From Halalkalirubrum salinum (lineage in GTDB: Archaea > Halobacteriota > Halobacteria > Halobacteriales > Haloferacaceae): a stretch of DNA of 64,000 nucleotides. The notes beneath the pieces are model-generated. The model saw only the letters and a list, made by a program, of their open reading frames with translations, ran no database searches and was not told the DNA's origin. Positions 7,540 to 17,051 of the stretch are shown here, one piece after another. The translations under genes were made by a program, and so were the position numbers. Within the stretch, counting starts at the first letter, position 1. Every line of letters begins with the position of its first letter. The stretch is from contig NZ_SRSG01000003.1 in assembly GCF_005543295.1 (NCBI RefSeq), positions 60,869 to 124,868 of the forward strand, written 5' to 3'.

Positions 7540-9034
7540 CGATCCAGCGCCGTTCTATGCGATGTTACGGGTCAATGAGATTGCCTCGACACAGGAGATC
7601 GAAACGCAGTTTCGGCGACTGGTGAAACAGTACCACCCCGACCAGGGCGGAAGCGAGGATGCGTATCTCCGACTCCAGACGGCGCGTGAAACGCTCTGTT
7701 CGCCCGTCGAACGCCGGCGGTACGATCGACTCGGCCACGATGCATACGTCAAAACCACCGGCGCAAAACGGTGGATCGCCTGGACGAACGCCCAGCAGTC
7801 GTCTGGCTCGTCTGCGGAGCCAACAGCTGACACAACAACGCAGACTGAAACTGCACAGGCCGATCGACAAGAAGCGAGCAGCACGAATTCGACGACAGGA
7901 GCCACAAACGCAGGTAGACAGCGATCGTCTGACGATCAAGGATCGACGTCTACTGCCTCCAAGTCGCGATCGTACAGTCGGACTGACTCTGCGTCTGCAT
8001 CTGATCGAAAGACCGAGGGCACGCAGACAACGGGGCGATCGACCGACGAAACGACCGACGACAATACAGCCGATACGGCAGGTACGAACCGAGACAAGAG
8101 CCATTCATCGGAGTCGACCAGGCGGCCGCCACGCGGTGAACCCAAAGACGAGACTGCACACGCAAGCGATGGCTCTGGATTTGCCGTCCCGCGGGTACTC
8201 GTCGTCGTTGTTCTTGCATACGCCATCGCAGTCCCTCTTCGAACGTTTTTAGCAGTGTCTGCCGGCACAATTTCTGCCATTGCTGTCGGGTTTAGTCTCG
8301 CTTTTGTGTTCGGTAACGAACTCCGTGTATATTCTCAGCAGAGTGAACCGATCGATCCACAGCTTTCTCCACGCTATGCCGGGTATATTGCGGTCTGTAG
8401 TGGAATCGGAGCTGGTTTGATGGCGATCGCCGTTAGCCACGGCAGCCCCAACGGCGGCCTGTTACTCGGTCGGTTTGTGCTGTTGTTTTATATAGGGCTA
8501 TTTGTCCCACTCGGGATTATTCTCTTTGGCGTCTTCTATATTGGTGGAAATATCGACCCACGCCTCGCAGGTGGCGGTACTGTCGTTGTACTCGTCGGAA
8601 TGTTCTTGATCGAGTTCACTCCATACCGATTTTGGTTCCCGTTTACTGCCCTTGCGACCGAGCCTGCGAGTACGATCGCACCATGGGTCGATGTCGGAGC
8701 TGCATCTGGATTTACTGTTTGGTGGGCAGTCAATATCGTGTTGGCGTTGCTTATGAGTATAACACTCTGTATCGGGATTGGAACGCTGTTGGGACTTTTT
8801 TCAGCGCTCCTCCGCGGCGACAATACCAACAGGACAGGCCATCGCATCGTTGGTTGGGAACTGCTCGCGAGTGTGCCGTTCGTGCTGCTTGGGTGGTGGC
8901 ACCTTGCTGGAAATCGGCTGTGGGTACTCCATGGAATTCCACCCGAATCAACGGTTGCTGCAGGGCTGATACTGGCTGTCTGTTGCTGGCCAACCGTCGT
9001 ATTTGGGGCCTATAGTCTGGTCGAACAATCGTGA
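7532..9034 (+). CDS. Membrane-anchored J-domain (DnaJ-like) protein
   Basis: A 500-residue protein. Residues 6-70 form a J domain with HPD at 35-37 (KQYHPDQGGSEDAY) and the closing ERRRYDRLGHDAY helix, so it should stimulate an Hsp70/DnaK ATPase. Residues about 90-215 are a Ser/Thr/Asp/Gln-rich low-complexity linker. The C-terminal half has about seven membrane helices (VPRVLVVVVLAYAIAVPL to CCWPTVVFGAYSLV). It lacks the Gly/Phe and zinc-finger regions of classical DnaJ. The architecture points to recruitment of DnaK to the membrane, perhaps to the polytopic protein encoded two genes upstream. Client and role are unknown. Confidence 0.8.
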   Translation: MNDDPAPFYAMLRVNEIASTQEIETQFRRLVKQYHPDQGGSEDAYLRLQTARETLCSPVERRRYDRLGHDAYVKTTGAKRWIAWTNAQQSSGSSAEPTADTTTQTETAQADRQEASSTNSTTGATNAGRQRSSDDQGSTSTASKSRSYSRTDSASASDRKTEGTQTTGRSTDETTDDNTADTAGTNRDKSHSSESTRRPPRGEPKDETAHASDGSGFAVPRVLVVVVLAYAIAVPLRTFLAVSAGTISAIAVGFSLAFVFGNELRVYSQQSEPIDPQLSPRYAGYIAVCSGIGAGLMAIAVSHGSPNGGLLLGRFVLLFYIGLFVPLGIILFGVFYIGGNIDPRLAGGGTVVVLVGMFLIEFTPYRFWFPFTALATEPASTIAPWVDVGAASGFTVWWAVNIVLALLMSITLCIGIGTLLGLFSALLRGDNTNRTGHRIVGWELLASVPFVLLGWWHLAGNRLWVLHGIPPESTVAAGLILAVCCWPTVVFGAYSLVEQS

Positions 9035-9048
9035 CGTGGATTCGCCAC

Positions 9049-10806
9049 TCACTTGGATTCGACGTGTCGAACCTCCGTCGCAATTCCCCGTGTGGACGAT
9101 CGCATCTCCGGACCAGACATCGTCGCACGGCCCACACCAAACGCCTTCGGCCCTTCAATGACAACTTCGTCGCCAGGGTGGATCTCCTCGTCGGCATCGG
9201 TCACACCGGGAGCGAGCACCGACCCGTGGGGAACGAAGCCGTCGATCGACACCCGTTTGATTGGCGCGTCACTGTCGACCCACCGCTCGGCTCCCGCGAG
9301 GGTGAACGCCAACATGCCGTACTGGGGCACCATCGTCGCGAGCTGTTCGCCCTCACTGTCTCGCACCTGAAGCTTCGGATAGCGACCGGTGGTCTGGATC
9401 TCGATCGCGCCGAACAGGTCGTCGCCAGCGCCGTCGCCGAGTTGGTAGTCGGCGATCGCTTTGACCGTGTTGTGCTCGCGTTCTCGCTTGCTGAACTGCT
9501 CTGCGCCGTGCAATGCCGCCGAGAGCGCCGAAAGCGACTTGTCGGTCGTCGGGTGATCGGCGACGGTGTACTCGAACGACAGTCCCAGCGCGTCCTCGAC
9601 GCGTTCGCAGATGTCTCGGTAGCCGTGGTCCGGAACGTGCGCGATGACCTTTGGATATTCGTTGCGTTCGAGGTACCGCTGTAACACAGCCGAGACAAAC
9701 GCCTTCTCGTCCTCGGACCATCGGCCGGTGACGGCGGTGTCGTAGTGCTGGGCGGGGTAGGTGAGTTCGAGTTCGGTTGGCACGACGCCGATCGGCGAAG
9801 TCATCGACACCACGTGCCCACGGAAGTTGATCTCTCGGAGGAACTGTTTGTGGCTCTGTGAGTCGCTGTATGGTTTCGTTGCCGAACACGGCACTAACAC
9901 GAGGGGGTTCTGAAACCGATTCCTGTACCGGGTGGTGACCCGATCGGCAAAGCGCTGGATCTCGACGCGGCGGATCGTGTCCCCGGTCGTGGCGGTGAGC
10001 TCCGTGTCACGGATGACCGGCGTTCGCTCTTCGAGATAGCTGTACTGCTGGTCGAACTCACGGAACGCCGCCGTTAGCCACTGTTCGTGTCGCGTCTGGG
10101 CTTCGATGTAGTCGCGCAGTCGCCCGGCTCGGATCCGTTCGCGGACCCGCCGGAGCTCCGCGCGCAGGGCATTTTTGTTGTGCTCGACGCAGTCCTCACG
10201 GGTGAACGCCTCGCGTGGCCGCTGACAGGCCGGACATGAACAGGGCAACTCCCTGAGATCCTTGAGGAACACCTCGCCGTCACTCGTGAGATACTTGCCC
10301 TGCGTGCCCTTCGCCACCGCCCGAGCGGTATCGAAGCCGTCGATACCGGCGTACGCGAGCATCGCGACGTTGCCCGGCGTCCCAATGCCCGACGCGATAA
10401 GCGCGGTGTCAGCCGGCAGCTTCGATTTGAGTGTCACGATCGTCTCGCGGAGCTTCGCGGCGTGGCCGTCGAAGCCACGAACGTCCGCTAGCACGTACGC
10501 GTCAGCACCGACATCTGCGGCGGTGTCGGCGGTCACGACCGCGGCACTCGGGAACGACACCGACGGATGCTCAATCGCGAATGCCTCCTGGACCTCCTCG
10601 CGGGTTCCCGGCGGGAACGATCGGTGCGGCAAGATCGTGAGTTGCTCGTTGGACCCGTCCGGAACCTCCCTGTCGGCCGCCCAGAGGCTCCCGGCATCTA
10701 CCAGTACGTCGTCCAGACACGCCGGCGTCGTCACCGGCGTAGCGAGTCGCAAATCGCCGAGACGGGCCGGCCCGTCCCGATCGAGTACCTCGAAATAATC
10801 GGTCAT
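9049..10806 (-). CDS. arcS: Archaeosine synthase ArcS (TgtA2)
   Basis: A 585-residue TGT-like protein that converts preQ0 at position 15 of tRNA towards archaeosine (G+). The N-terminal half is a degenerate TGT barrel with a zinc-type site (LPCSCPACQRPREAF). The middle carries the ArcS-specific PCSATKPYSDSQSHKQF and GVVPTELELTYPAQHYD motifs. The C-terminal 75 residues are a PUA domain (DEEIHPGDEVVIEGPKAFGVGRA). Together with tgtA 1.8 kb away it completes the last two steps of archaeosine formation. ATG at 10806 gives the usual MTDYFEV start. Confidence 0.92.
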   Translation of the reverse strand: MTDYFEVLDRDGPARLGDLRLATPVTTPACLDDVLVDAGSLWAADREVPDGSNEQLTILPHRSFPPGTREEVQEAFAIEHPSVSFPSAAVVTADTAADVGADAYVLADVRGFDGHAAKLRETIVTLKSKLPADTALIASGIGTPGNVAMLAYAGIDGFDTARAVAKGTQGKYLTSDGEVFLKDLRELPCSCPACQRPREAFTREDCVEHNKNALRAELRRVRERIRAGRLRDYIEAQTRHEQWLTAAFREFDQQYSYLEERTPVIRDTELTATTGDTIRRVEIQRFADRVTTRYRNRFQNPLVLVPCSATKPYSDSQSHKQFLREINFRGHVVSMTSPIGVVPTELELTYPAQHYDTAVTGRWSEDEKAFVSAVLQRYLERNEYPKVIAHVPDHGYRDICERVEDALGLSFEYTVADHPTTDKSLSALSAALHGAEQFSKREREHNTVKAIADYQLGDGAGDDLFGAIEIQTTGRYPKLQVRDSEGEQLATMVPQYGMLAFTLAGAERWVDSDAPIKRVSIDGFVPHGSVLAPGVTDADEEIHPGDEVVIEGPKAFGVGRATMSGPEMRSSTRGIATEVRHVESK

Positions 10807-10908
10807 ACCCGTGGTGGGAGAGCGATCGTGTAGTCTCTTGCGTTGTCGGGTGAGTTGCGCTCGGGTCGCCTCTGAGAAAATATGAGCTCGCCGAATAGTT
10901 GGAACGGT

Positions 10909-11577
10909 TCACTCTCTTGTCGTTGTACTATTATCCATCAGCGACGAAATGATGAGTCGCTTGATTCCACGCCGAAGGAGGCCACTGGCTGCGGGCTGAG
11001 AAATACCCAGATCGGCGGCGACATCACTAAGCGTCGCATCCCGCGGTTCTTCAAAATAGCCAGTGTCGACTGCGACAAGGAGCGCCTCTCGTTGACTATC
11101 GGTTAATCCAGCGTCCGTATTGCCCAGACTCGCGTACTCGTTCACCCGTAGTAACTCGATCTCAATGTCGTTTTGTTGCGCATAGTCCCACAGCCGGGCC
11201 AGCCCCGCTCGCTCGGACATCCACACGGTGAGAATCCACGCATCCCCATCGTTCTCCATATCGAGTATGACACCATTCGCGGTCGAGATAACTGGCGAGA
11301 GGATCTTCGATTCGTCTGTATACGCTACGCTGTAGATTGCCTCGTCGTCTCTGGTCTCAATGACTTGTTCGAATTCGCTAATCGTGGTGTCGTTCCGTAA
11401 TCCCTCTTCGAACTGAGAGAAATCTGATGACTCTATTTGATAAAAGAACTTCCCCGATGTCGGGTCAGTTCCTGCCTCGGAGACCGATTTAGCTTTTGAA
11501 CTTTCGTCGTGACAAACTGCGCCTGTGAGAACGATGTCTGGATGCTTGACCCGGACGACCGCTTTAATATCGGCCAT
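10909..11577 (-). CDS. Bacterio-opsin-activator-type HTH regulator (HTH_10)
   Basis: A 222-residue haloarchaeal transcription regulator. The N-terminal 150 residues resemble the BAT-like sensor part that precedes HTH_10 domains, with an FFYQIESSDFSQFEEGLRND segment. The last 60 residues contain the HTH_10 signature: LTDSQREALLVAVDTGYFEEPR then TLSDVAADLGISQPAASGLLRRGIKRLI. Such proteins are numerous in haloarchaea and mostly of unknown target. It is transcribed alone towards arcS, 102 bases away, and has no clear partner here. Confidence 0.85.
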   Translation of the reverse strand: MADIKAVVRVKHPDIVLTGAVCHDESSKAKSVSEAGTDPTSGKFFYQIESSDFSQFEEGLRNDTTISEFEQVIETRDDEAIYSVAYTDESKILSPVISTANGVILDMENDGDAWILTVWMSERAGLARLWDYAQQNDIEIELLRVNEYASLGNTDAGLTDSQREALLVAVDTGYFEEPRDATLSDVAADLGISQPAASGLLRRGIKRLIISSLMDNSTTTRE

Positions 11578-12130
11578 TGTCCCCGACGGTGGTCGTTTGT
11601 ATCATACTATACTCGGTGAATCGTCGTTTGCGGCGATTGACGAACATCTTCATTGCAGTGCGTGCTACTGGAGATTGTAGCATTGGCCGTGTGGTAACTT
11701 AACTGAGATGGTCGGTGAGTGTTGAATACCTGAATATCGTTCAGGTGCGTCTGTTTGCTGGGTGTTGGTTAGGCAGAACGAACTGTACAGAAATCGTACA
11801 ACCGACACCGGTGCGACGACTTCCACCCATTCAGCCGAGGCTATTTCGGTGGTTTAACGCCGTGGTTGAACAGTTTCGCCCAGAGCTCTTCCAACCGGCT
11901 GCTGACGAATGACGGATCGGACCCGGCGGGAACGTAAAACTTTGATTCGATCGCACTAGCTTGCTCATCGGCTCGGGTTGGCTTTGTCATACATATAGAT
12001 AGCGGACGCGTGACGGCATTGATTTCTGGCTTAACCCTATAACCCATTTATCCCGTTGACAGTTCGGCGCACTGCTCGCGATCGACGCACGCAGTATATT
12101 GAATAGTGAGACGACCCAACCAGTACGTAC
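11578..12130. other. Mostly non-coding 550-base gap with one small candidate gene
   Basis: The gap between the HTH regulator and the PPOX-fold gene holds one plausible short reading frame (11841-11990, minus). TATA-like AGTATATTG near 12091 probably serves the gene at 12131. No RNA gene, repeat or transposon was recognised in the remainder. Confidence 0.4.
11841..11990 (-). CDS. Small protein candidate, 49 residues
   Basis: From ATG at 11990 the frame encodes a 49-residue charged protein (starting MTKPTRADEQASAIESK, ending LWAKLFNHGVKPPK). It has no cysteine pair or membrane helix. The mix of amino acids, the balanced third positions and the amphipathic SSRLEELWAKLFNHG helix look protein-like rather than random. 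A longer frame opening at 12047 is possible. No homologue comes to mind. Confidence 0.4.
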   Translation of the reverse strand: MTKPTRADEQASAIESKFYVPAGSDPSFVSSRLEELWAKLFNHGVKPPK

Positions 12131-12595
12131 ATGGTGACATTCCGTGGTGCGTGGGACCGCGATCGAACTGCGTCGTTTCTCGTCGAGGCGACTGTGCCGA
12201 TTCGGCTTGCGTGTCACAGCACTGGGGGACGGCTGTGGATGCTGTCGCTGTGGTTCGAATACCGCGATGAGCGGCTCCACTGTGCGACGAGCGCACACGC
12301 TGATGTCGTCGACTATCTCGAAGGCGACGACGAGGTTGCCTTCGAGGTATCAACGAACGAGCCGCCCTACAAGGGCGTTCGGGGCAACGGAACCGCGTCG
12401 CTGTCGATCGACGAGGACAAACGCCAGCTTCGATCGCTCATCGACCGCTATCTCGGCGATCGAGAGTCATCGTTGGCCCAACGACTCCTTTCGGGCGATC
12501 GCGAGGAAGTCCACATCGAGATCGATCCAAGACGCGTGTATACGTGGGACTTCACCGAGCGGATGGCTGACGTGGAACCGGACACCTCAGGTTGA
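12131..12595 (+). CDS. Pyridoxamine 5'-phosphate oxidase-fold FMN-binding protein
   Basis: A 154-residue protein of the PNPOx-like split-barrel type. Visible family features are an early RLACHSTGGRLWMLSLWFEYRDERLHCATS strand pattern interrupted as usual, a central EVAFEVSTNEPPYKGVRGNGTASL segment, and a C-terminal VHIEIDPRRVYTWDF that closes the barrel. Haloarchaeal members are often annotated as general FMN- or F420-dependent reductases or haem-related proteins; the substrate cannot be told. It is single and convergent with tgtA, ending three bases before the tgtA stop. Confidence 0.8.
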   Translation: MVTFRGAWDRDRTASFLVEATVPIRLACHSTGGRLWMLSLWFEYRDERLHCATSAHADVVDYLEGDDEVAFEVSTNEPPYKGVRGNGTASLSIDEDKRQLRSLIDRYLGDRESSLAQRLLSGDREEVHIEIDPRRVYTWDFTERMADVEPDTSG

Positions 12596-12598
12596 CGC

Positions 12599-14083
12599 TT
12601 AGGTCGACTGCACCACGTCGAGCGACTCTATCGTTACCTGATCGGGGACAATTGCCAGCGCGTCGGTGTGCCAGCCATCGTGTGCGAGCGTGAACGTACT
12701 GGCTGGGTTCGCCTCAACGAGTCGGGCGACGCCGTTTGCAGCGCTCACCTGTGCCGCTCGATCGGCCCGCTCGGGCACCTCGGCGGTCAGCGGATACGAA
12801 TCAGACAGTGCCCGCGGGTACGGTCCGAACGGCGGCTTCACGGCCCAGTCGGCGTCGTAGCCATCACCGGATGGTGAGCCGCCTTCGGTCAAGAGCACCC
12901 GATCAGGAACAGCGAGCCGATCGAGCCGATCGTGGTGGCGAATCACCTCCGGGCGGCGCGCACTTTCAGCGGACAATGAAAAGAATGTGCCCTTCGAGAC
13001 GGGGTCTTCGCGTTCGAGCTGCTCGGCGTGATCGACCAGCGCGCGGTAGCCGTCCCACATCGCCGGGTGCGATCGTGCGCGGCGTTCGACCAACTCGAGG
13101 AGATCGCCTGCGCGGATCGCCGCCTTGATCCGATCGATCTCCTCGAACGTGACGTGCAGGTTGTGTTCCGCCAGGAGCGTTTCCCGGTCCTCCTCGCCGG
13201 CCGATCGGAGCGCTGCGGCGCTGTGATTCGTACAGATCGGACATGAACACGGCAGGTACTCGAGTTCGTCGAGGTGTTCGGTCCCCGAGACGGTGAGGTA
13301 GCGATCGTCGCGGGCGTACAGCGCGTACGCTGCGGAGTCGAACAGGTCACAGCCGGCGGCGACCGCAAGCGCGAGCATCATCGGGTGGCCCGCGCCGAAG
13401 AGGTGGACCGGACAGTCAACCGCGAGGCCGCGTTTTGCGGCCGCAACGACGTCGATCATGTCGGCGTAGCGGTAGCCGTTCATCAGCGGGACGACCGCGC
13501 CGATCGGGAACACGTCCAGCGACGTTTCGGCCGCGAACGCCCCCGCCTCCTCGCGGAGATCCGGATACGTCGATCCCTGTACTGGCGCATTGAGTAGCAT
13601 GTCGCCGGCGTCGATCGCCTCGGCGTCCTGCAGCGCCGTTTGTGTCGTCTGTAGCTCCTCAACGGCTCGATCGCGCGAAACATCTGGCGGGGTCGGGATG
13701 TCCACTGGGGTTGCGATGTCCGAGCCGATCGCCCGCTGAAAGTCGATGATCTCCGCGGTCGTCACGTCAATGTCGCCGTACTCCGCGAGCTGGAACGATC
13801 CCGAGTCGGTCATGATCGCCCCGTCGAACCCGAGCAGCTCGTGGAGGCCGACATCGAGTGCACGCTCTTTGACCGCCTCTGTGTTGCGGATGATGTAGGA
13901 GTTGGTGATGAGAATCTCCGCGCCGAAGTCGGCTTCGAGGCGGGCGGGCTCGATCGTGATCAGGTTTGGATTGACGACGGGCAAAAGCGCCGGCGTCTCG
14001 ACGGTGACCCCTCGTCGCGGGACCGAGAGCCGGCCGATCCGCCCGACGGCGTCGGCGTCTCGGACCTCAAAGTGCTCGCGCAT
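12599..14083 (-). CDS. tgtA: Archaeal tRNA-guanine(15) transglycosylase
   Basis: A 494-residue enzyme that exchanges guanine-15 of the tRNA D-loop for preQ0, the first committed tRNA step of archaeosine synthesis. The TIM-barrel motifs are clear: [24 protein letters not shown] with the catalytic Asp, [13 protein letters not shown], and [15 protein letters not shown]. The zinc site CSCPIC followed by NHS lies near 280-290. At 494 residues it is shorter than archaeal enzymes with a complete C-terminal PUA domain; no PUA was evident, whereas neighbouring ArcS has one. ATG 14083 gives MREHFEVRD, the typical N-terminus. Confidence 0.95.
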   Translation of the reverse strand: MREHFEVRDADAVGRIGRLSVPRRGVTVETPALLPVVNPNLITIEPARLEADFGAEILITNSYIIRNTEAVKERALDVGLHELLGFDGAIMTDSGSFQLAEYGDIDVTTAEIIDFQRAIGSDIATPVDIPTPPDVSRDRAVEELQTTQTALQDAEAIDAGDMLLNAPVQGSTYPDLREEAGAFAAETSLDVFPIGAVVPLMNGYRYADMIDVVAAAKRGLAVDCPVHLFGAGHPMMLALAVAAGCDLFDSAAYALYARDDRYLTVSGTEHLDELEYLPCSCPICTNHSAAALRSAGEEDRETLLAEHNLHVTFEEIDRIKAAIRAGDLLELVERRARSHPAMWDGYRALVDHAEQLEREDPVSKGTFFSLSAESARRPEVIRHHDRLDRLAVPDRVLLTEGGSPSGDGYDADWAVKPPFGPYPRALSDSYPLTAEVPERADRAAQVSAANGVARLVEANPASTFTLAHDGWHTDALAIVPDQVTIESLDVVQST

Positions 14084-14215
14084 ACCACCGGTTCGCCGAG
14101 GGCGTCAGTAAGGATTGCGTTCGGCAACGCTCAAGACGGTCCCACCGCACCGATGTGTTCTGTTAGACAAAACGAGTGAAACAAAGCCTTTCCTCATGGC
14201 CGCAGTATATGATGT

Positions 14216-15055
14216 ATGAACGACTCCCCTCCGCCGGGCGGTGAGACCGTCTCCGGAACTGCACCGCCTGCGGCCGAGACGACAACCGACTCGCCTGGCC
14301 GGGCGATCGCCGCAGCGCTTGGACTCGGACTCGGCGGTCCCGCAATTGCACTGCTGTCGAGTCTTGGAATCGCACTCCTCTCTTTGGTGGTCGAACTCTC
14401 GCTCGGAGTCACCCTCGCGCTCGGGCTGTTTTTCGGTCAGTACGTCGCTTTTGCGGGACTTGCGATCGCGTACCTCCGGTACCGCGGGCTTGAGTGGGCA
14501 GACGTCCGATCCTACTTGGGCGTTCGATTTCCCTCGCTCAAAGAGTTCGGGCTGGTGATCGGCGGCTGGATCGTCATTTTTGCGTTGATTTTGATCATTT
14601 CTACAATCATCCAGGCGATCGGGACCCAGCCCGCGGAAAACCAAACCGCCGTACTGGCCGGCGAGAACCCAGATATTATCCTCCCGTTGATCCTCGCGAT
14701 GTTCCTCGTTGTCGGTCCGTGTGAGGAGATTCTCTACCGCGGGGTCGTCCAGGGACGGCTGCGAGAATCACTGCCGGCAATCCCGTCGATCATCATCGCC
14801 TCTGCGATCTTCGCGGTCGTCCACGTGATGGCGCTAACCGGCGGTGCAGGTGCGATGGCACTCACGGTGTCGATCCTGTTTGTGCCAAGCCTCGTGTTCG
14901 GGGCGATCTACGAGTACACCGGTAACATCGTTGTGCCTGCTTTGTTACACGGGGTCCACAACTCCGTGTTGCTTGGATTGTTGTACATCACGATCGCCTA
15001 CGGCGACGAACTCGGCGAAATGGCCGGCCAGGCGGCACTTGTTGTTCCGTTCTGA
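14216..15055 (+). CDS. CPBP-family intramembrane (CAAX-like) protease
   Basis: A 279-residue membrane protein with about eight helices. The Abi/CPBP signature is intact: CEEILYRGVVQGRLRES supplies the EExxxR motif, FAVVHVMAL the conserved His helix, and LLHGVHNSVLLGLL the second His with Asn. These are intramembrane glutamic peptidases related to Rce1. The N-terminal 35 residues are Pro/Ala/Thr-rich and cytoplasmic. A second family member lies at 38474. Substrate unknown; haloarchaeal prenylated proteins are possible. The stop is directly followed by that of the convergent Nudix gene. Confidence 0.88.
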   Translation: MNDSPPPGGETVSGTAPPAAETTTDSPGRAIAAALGLGLGGPAIALLSSLGIALLSLVVELSLGVTLALGLFFGQYVAFAGLAIAYLRYRGLEWADVRSYLGVRFPSLKEFGLVIGGWIVIFALILIISTIIQAIGTQPAENQTAVLAGENPDIILPLILAMFLVVGPCEEILYRGVVQGRLRESLPAIPSIIIASAIFAVVHVMALTGGAGAMALTVSILFVPSLVFGAIYEYTGNIVVPALLHGVHNSVLLGLLYITIAYGDELGEMAGQAALVVPF

Positions 15056-15616
15056 TTACCGGTGGGTGAGCTCGTACTGTAATACCGCAGTCGCAGTCCG
15101 CCCGTCTCGGATTCGATCGTCGACAACATCCGCAAGCAGCTCGTCGTACGGCTCAGTACGCACGTCGATCGTCTCGTTGAAATCCAGCGACTGCTCGTCG
15201 GCGCGCTGGCAGCCGTAGGCGACGAAGTGGTGATGCACGGAGTTTGTGATCCCGTTTGTCGGCTCGACAGTGAGGAGGGGTTCGAGCCGATCGGCCTCGT
15301 AGCCGGTTTCTTCGCGAAGCTCCCGCCGTGCGGCGGCGAGCACGTCCTCGTCGGCTTCGATCGAGCCTGCCGGCAGCCCGCGGTTCGTCCGCCCGACGGC
15401 CTGTCGCCACTCGCGGATGGTAACGACCTCCCGGTTGTCGGCCGCCTCGCTGTCGAGGAACGGAAGGATCACGACCGCGGGTGATTCGTCGACGTAGTGG
15501 TAGTCGGTGTCGGTGCCGTCGGGCAACGTGACGTCGTCCTTTCGCACCTCGAAGCCGGGACACTCGTAGTCGATCGCCGACGCCCGCGTCACCCATTCGG
15601 CTGTCTCGTCGCTCAT
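15056..15616 (-). CDS. Nudix hydrolase, probable ADP-ribose pyrophosphatase type
   Basis: A 186-residue protein with a perfect Nudix box: G-x5-E-x7-REL-x-EE-x-GY in GSIEADEDVLAAAR then RELREETGY. A preceding VVTIREWRQAVGRTNRGLPAG segment resembles ADP-ribose or sugar-nucleotide pyrophosphatases, which hydrolyse X-linked nucleoside diphosphates. ATG at 15616 (MSDETAEWV) is chosen; the upstream extension lacks protein character. Convergent with the CPBP gene with no gap. Confidence 0.85.
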   Translation of the reverse strand: MSDETAEWVTRASAIDYECPGFEVRKDDVTLPDGTDTDYHYVDESPAVVILPFLDSEAADNREVVTIREWRQAVGRTNRGLPAGSIEADEDVLAAARRELREETGYEADRLEPLLTVEPTNGITNSVHHHFVAYGCQRADEQSLDFNETIDVRTEPYDELLADVVDDRIRDGRTATAVLQYELTHR

Positions 15617-15678
15617 GTTGCTATCGATGCATCCTGTCGACAAAACAGCCGTGGTCGCGCGGTCGATCTGCCGAGCGA

Positions 15679-16029
15679 TCAGCCGTGAAAATACCGCGGG
15701 CTGTGGGTCAGACAGCCAGGATTGAACGCCGCACCACAGTTCGGGCACTCGTGTTCGCAGTCGAGGTACTCACGAACCGACAGCGTCGATCGGCAGCGGC
15801 CACACAACACTGCCGGCTCGTCGAACCGATCGCGCGGCCACTGCTCGGTCGGGTGTTCGGCGATCGCCTCGTGGCACCGAAAACACGGGTAGTAGGCGTT
15901 ACAACAGGGAAACCGGATCGCGATCACGTCGCGATCGGTACTGTAGTGTGCACAACGGGTTTGTTCGTCGACGTCGACGCCAGCGAGCGGGACCGTGAAC
16001 CGGTCGTCCACGGTGGGCCGATCCGTCAT
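15679..16029 (-). CDS. CHY zinc-finger protein
   Basis: A 116-residue protein with the CHY-type metal-binding arrangement: TRCAHYSTDRD, FPCCNAYYPCFRCHEAI, VLCGRCRSTLSVREYL and CEHECPNCGAAFNPGC, giving at least ten Cys/His ligands for about three zinc ions. Small haloarchaeal CHY proteins of this length are common; the biochemical role is unknown, though in eukaryotes the domain sits in Pirh2-type E3 ligases. The start ATG overlaps the histidine kinase stop (ATGA), so the two are co-transcribed. Confidence 0.88.
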   Translation of the reverse strand: MTDRPTVDDRFTVPLAGVDVDEQTRCAHYSTDRDVIAIRFPCCNAYYPCFRCHEAIAEHPTEQWPRDRFDEPAVLCGRCRSTLSVREYLDCEHECPNCGAAFNPGCLTHSPRYFHG

Positions 16030-17051
16030 GGCTCCGCCTCTGGGAGGAGGATCGTCACCTCGCTCCCCCCACCGTCTCGTTCGGCGAACTCGACACGACC
16101 GCCGTAGACGTCACCGACTGCCGCGACGAGCCATAGCCCGAGCCCGCTGCCGTGTTCGAGTGGGGTGATCGATCGCTTCCCGGTCACAACTGCTCGCTCG
16201 GCAGGTGGAATTCCTGGTCCATTGTCACAGACTGTGATTGCCACTGTGCCTGCGTCGACCGTTGCGTCGATTCTGACCCACGGTGTTTCCGCCTCGTTGT
16301 GTCTGAGTCCGTTGTCGACGAGCGCTTCAAGTGCCAGCTCGAGAGACTCGCCAGCCCGAACCGTGCGGCCAGAGACGGTAGACTGTTCGATCGTCCCCGC
16401 AGGGAACCGCGAGCCGCATGTGTCGATGACGCGGTCGACGATCGGCTCGAGACGAATCGGCTCGACCGTCTGGTCGGCGCTGAGCACCCACTCGAAATCC
16501 CGCGCTTCGTTGCTCAACTCCAGTAATCGCTGGGCTGTTTTGACAATCGTTTCGGCGTACGCAGCAACGAATCTGTCCTCGGTACGCCCGGCGATTAGTT
16601 CGGCGTAGCCGCCCACGATATTGAGATCGTTTCGAAGATTGTGTCGCAAGATCCGGTACAACACCGCAAGCTGGCGGTCGTTCCGGAACTGGTCGGTGAT
16701 ATCTGTGTAGATCGCGACGCCACGATCGCCTCCCGCATAGGGAACGCTCCGGTACAGAAACTGTCTGACTCCGTCGGCGGTCCGTCGGTTTATGATCGCA
16801 CGGTTCGATTTTCCAGCGGCCGTCCGAGCGTCGAACGCACTCGCCTCTCTGTCGAGCATTACCGGGACGATCAGCTCGTTGAGCGACGTTCCCACCACAG
16901 CGTCGTTCTCACAGCCAAAAATCCGTTCGAAGGCGGGATTAACCGACAGGATGATCGGCACGCCGCCGTCTAATTCGAACTCAACAATTGCATCCTGCAG
17001 GTGCGTGACGAGCCGATCGAACCGACCCGTCGCTTGATCTGTGTTGCTCAT
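16026..17051 (-). CDS. PAS-domain sensor histidine kinase
   Basis: A 341-residue soluble kinase. Residues about 10-125 form a PAS domain (LVTHLQDAIVEFELDG, VNPAFERIFGCENDAVVGTSL) ending in a PAC-like VAIYTDITDQFRND. The H box is VLYRILRHNLRNDLNIVGGY with the phospho-accepting His near residue 138. The GHKL ATP lid follows: ALVDNGLRHN (N box), ITVCDNGPGIPPAE (G1) and GSGLGLWLV (G2). There is no membrane helix or receiver domain, and no response regulator is adjacent. It shares the LRHNLRNDLN H box with the kinase at 34414. Confidence 0.9.
   Translation of the reverse strand: MSNTDQATGRFDRLVTHLQDAIVEFELDGGVPIILSVNPAFERIFGCENDAVVGTSLNELIVPVMLDREASAFDARTAAGKSNRAIINRRTADGVRQFLYRSVPYAGGDRGVAIYTDITDQFRNDRQLAVLYRILRHNLRNDLNIVGGYAELIAGRTEDRFVAAYAETIVKTAQRLLELSNEARDFEWVLSADQTVEPIRLEPIVDRVIDTCGSRFPAGTIEQSTVSGRTVRAGESLELALEALVDNGLRHNEAETPWVRIDATVDAGTVAITVCDNGPGIPPAERAVVTGKRSITPLEHGSGLGLWLVAAVGDVYGGRVEFAERDGGGSEVTILLPEAEP

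Noticed and set aside
12251..12270. tRNA T-arm-like GGTTCGAAT
   Set aside because: It is inside the PPOX-fold coding sequence and no acceptor or anticodon stem can be formed around it; no tRNA was found in the window.
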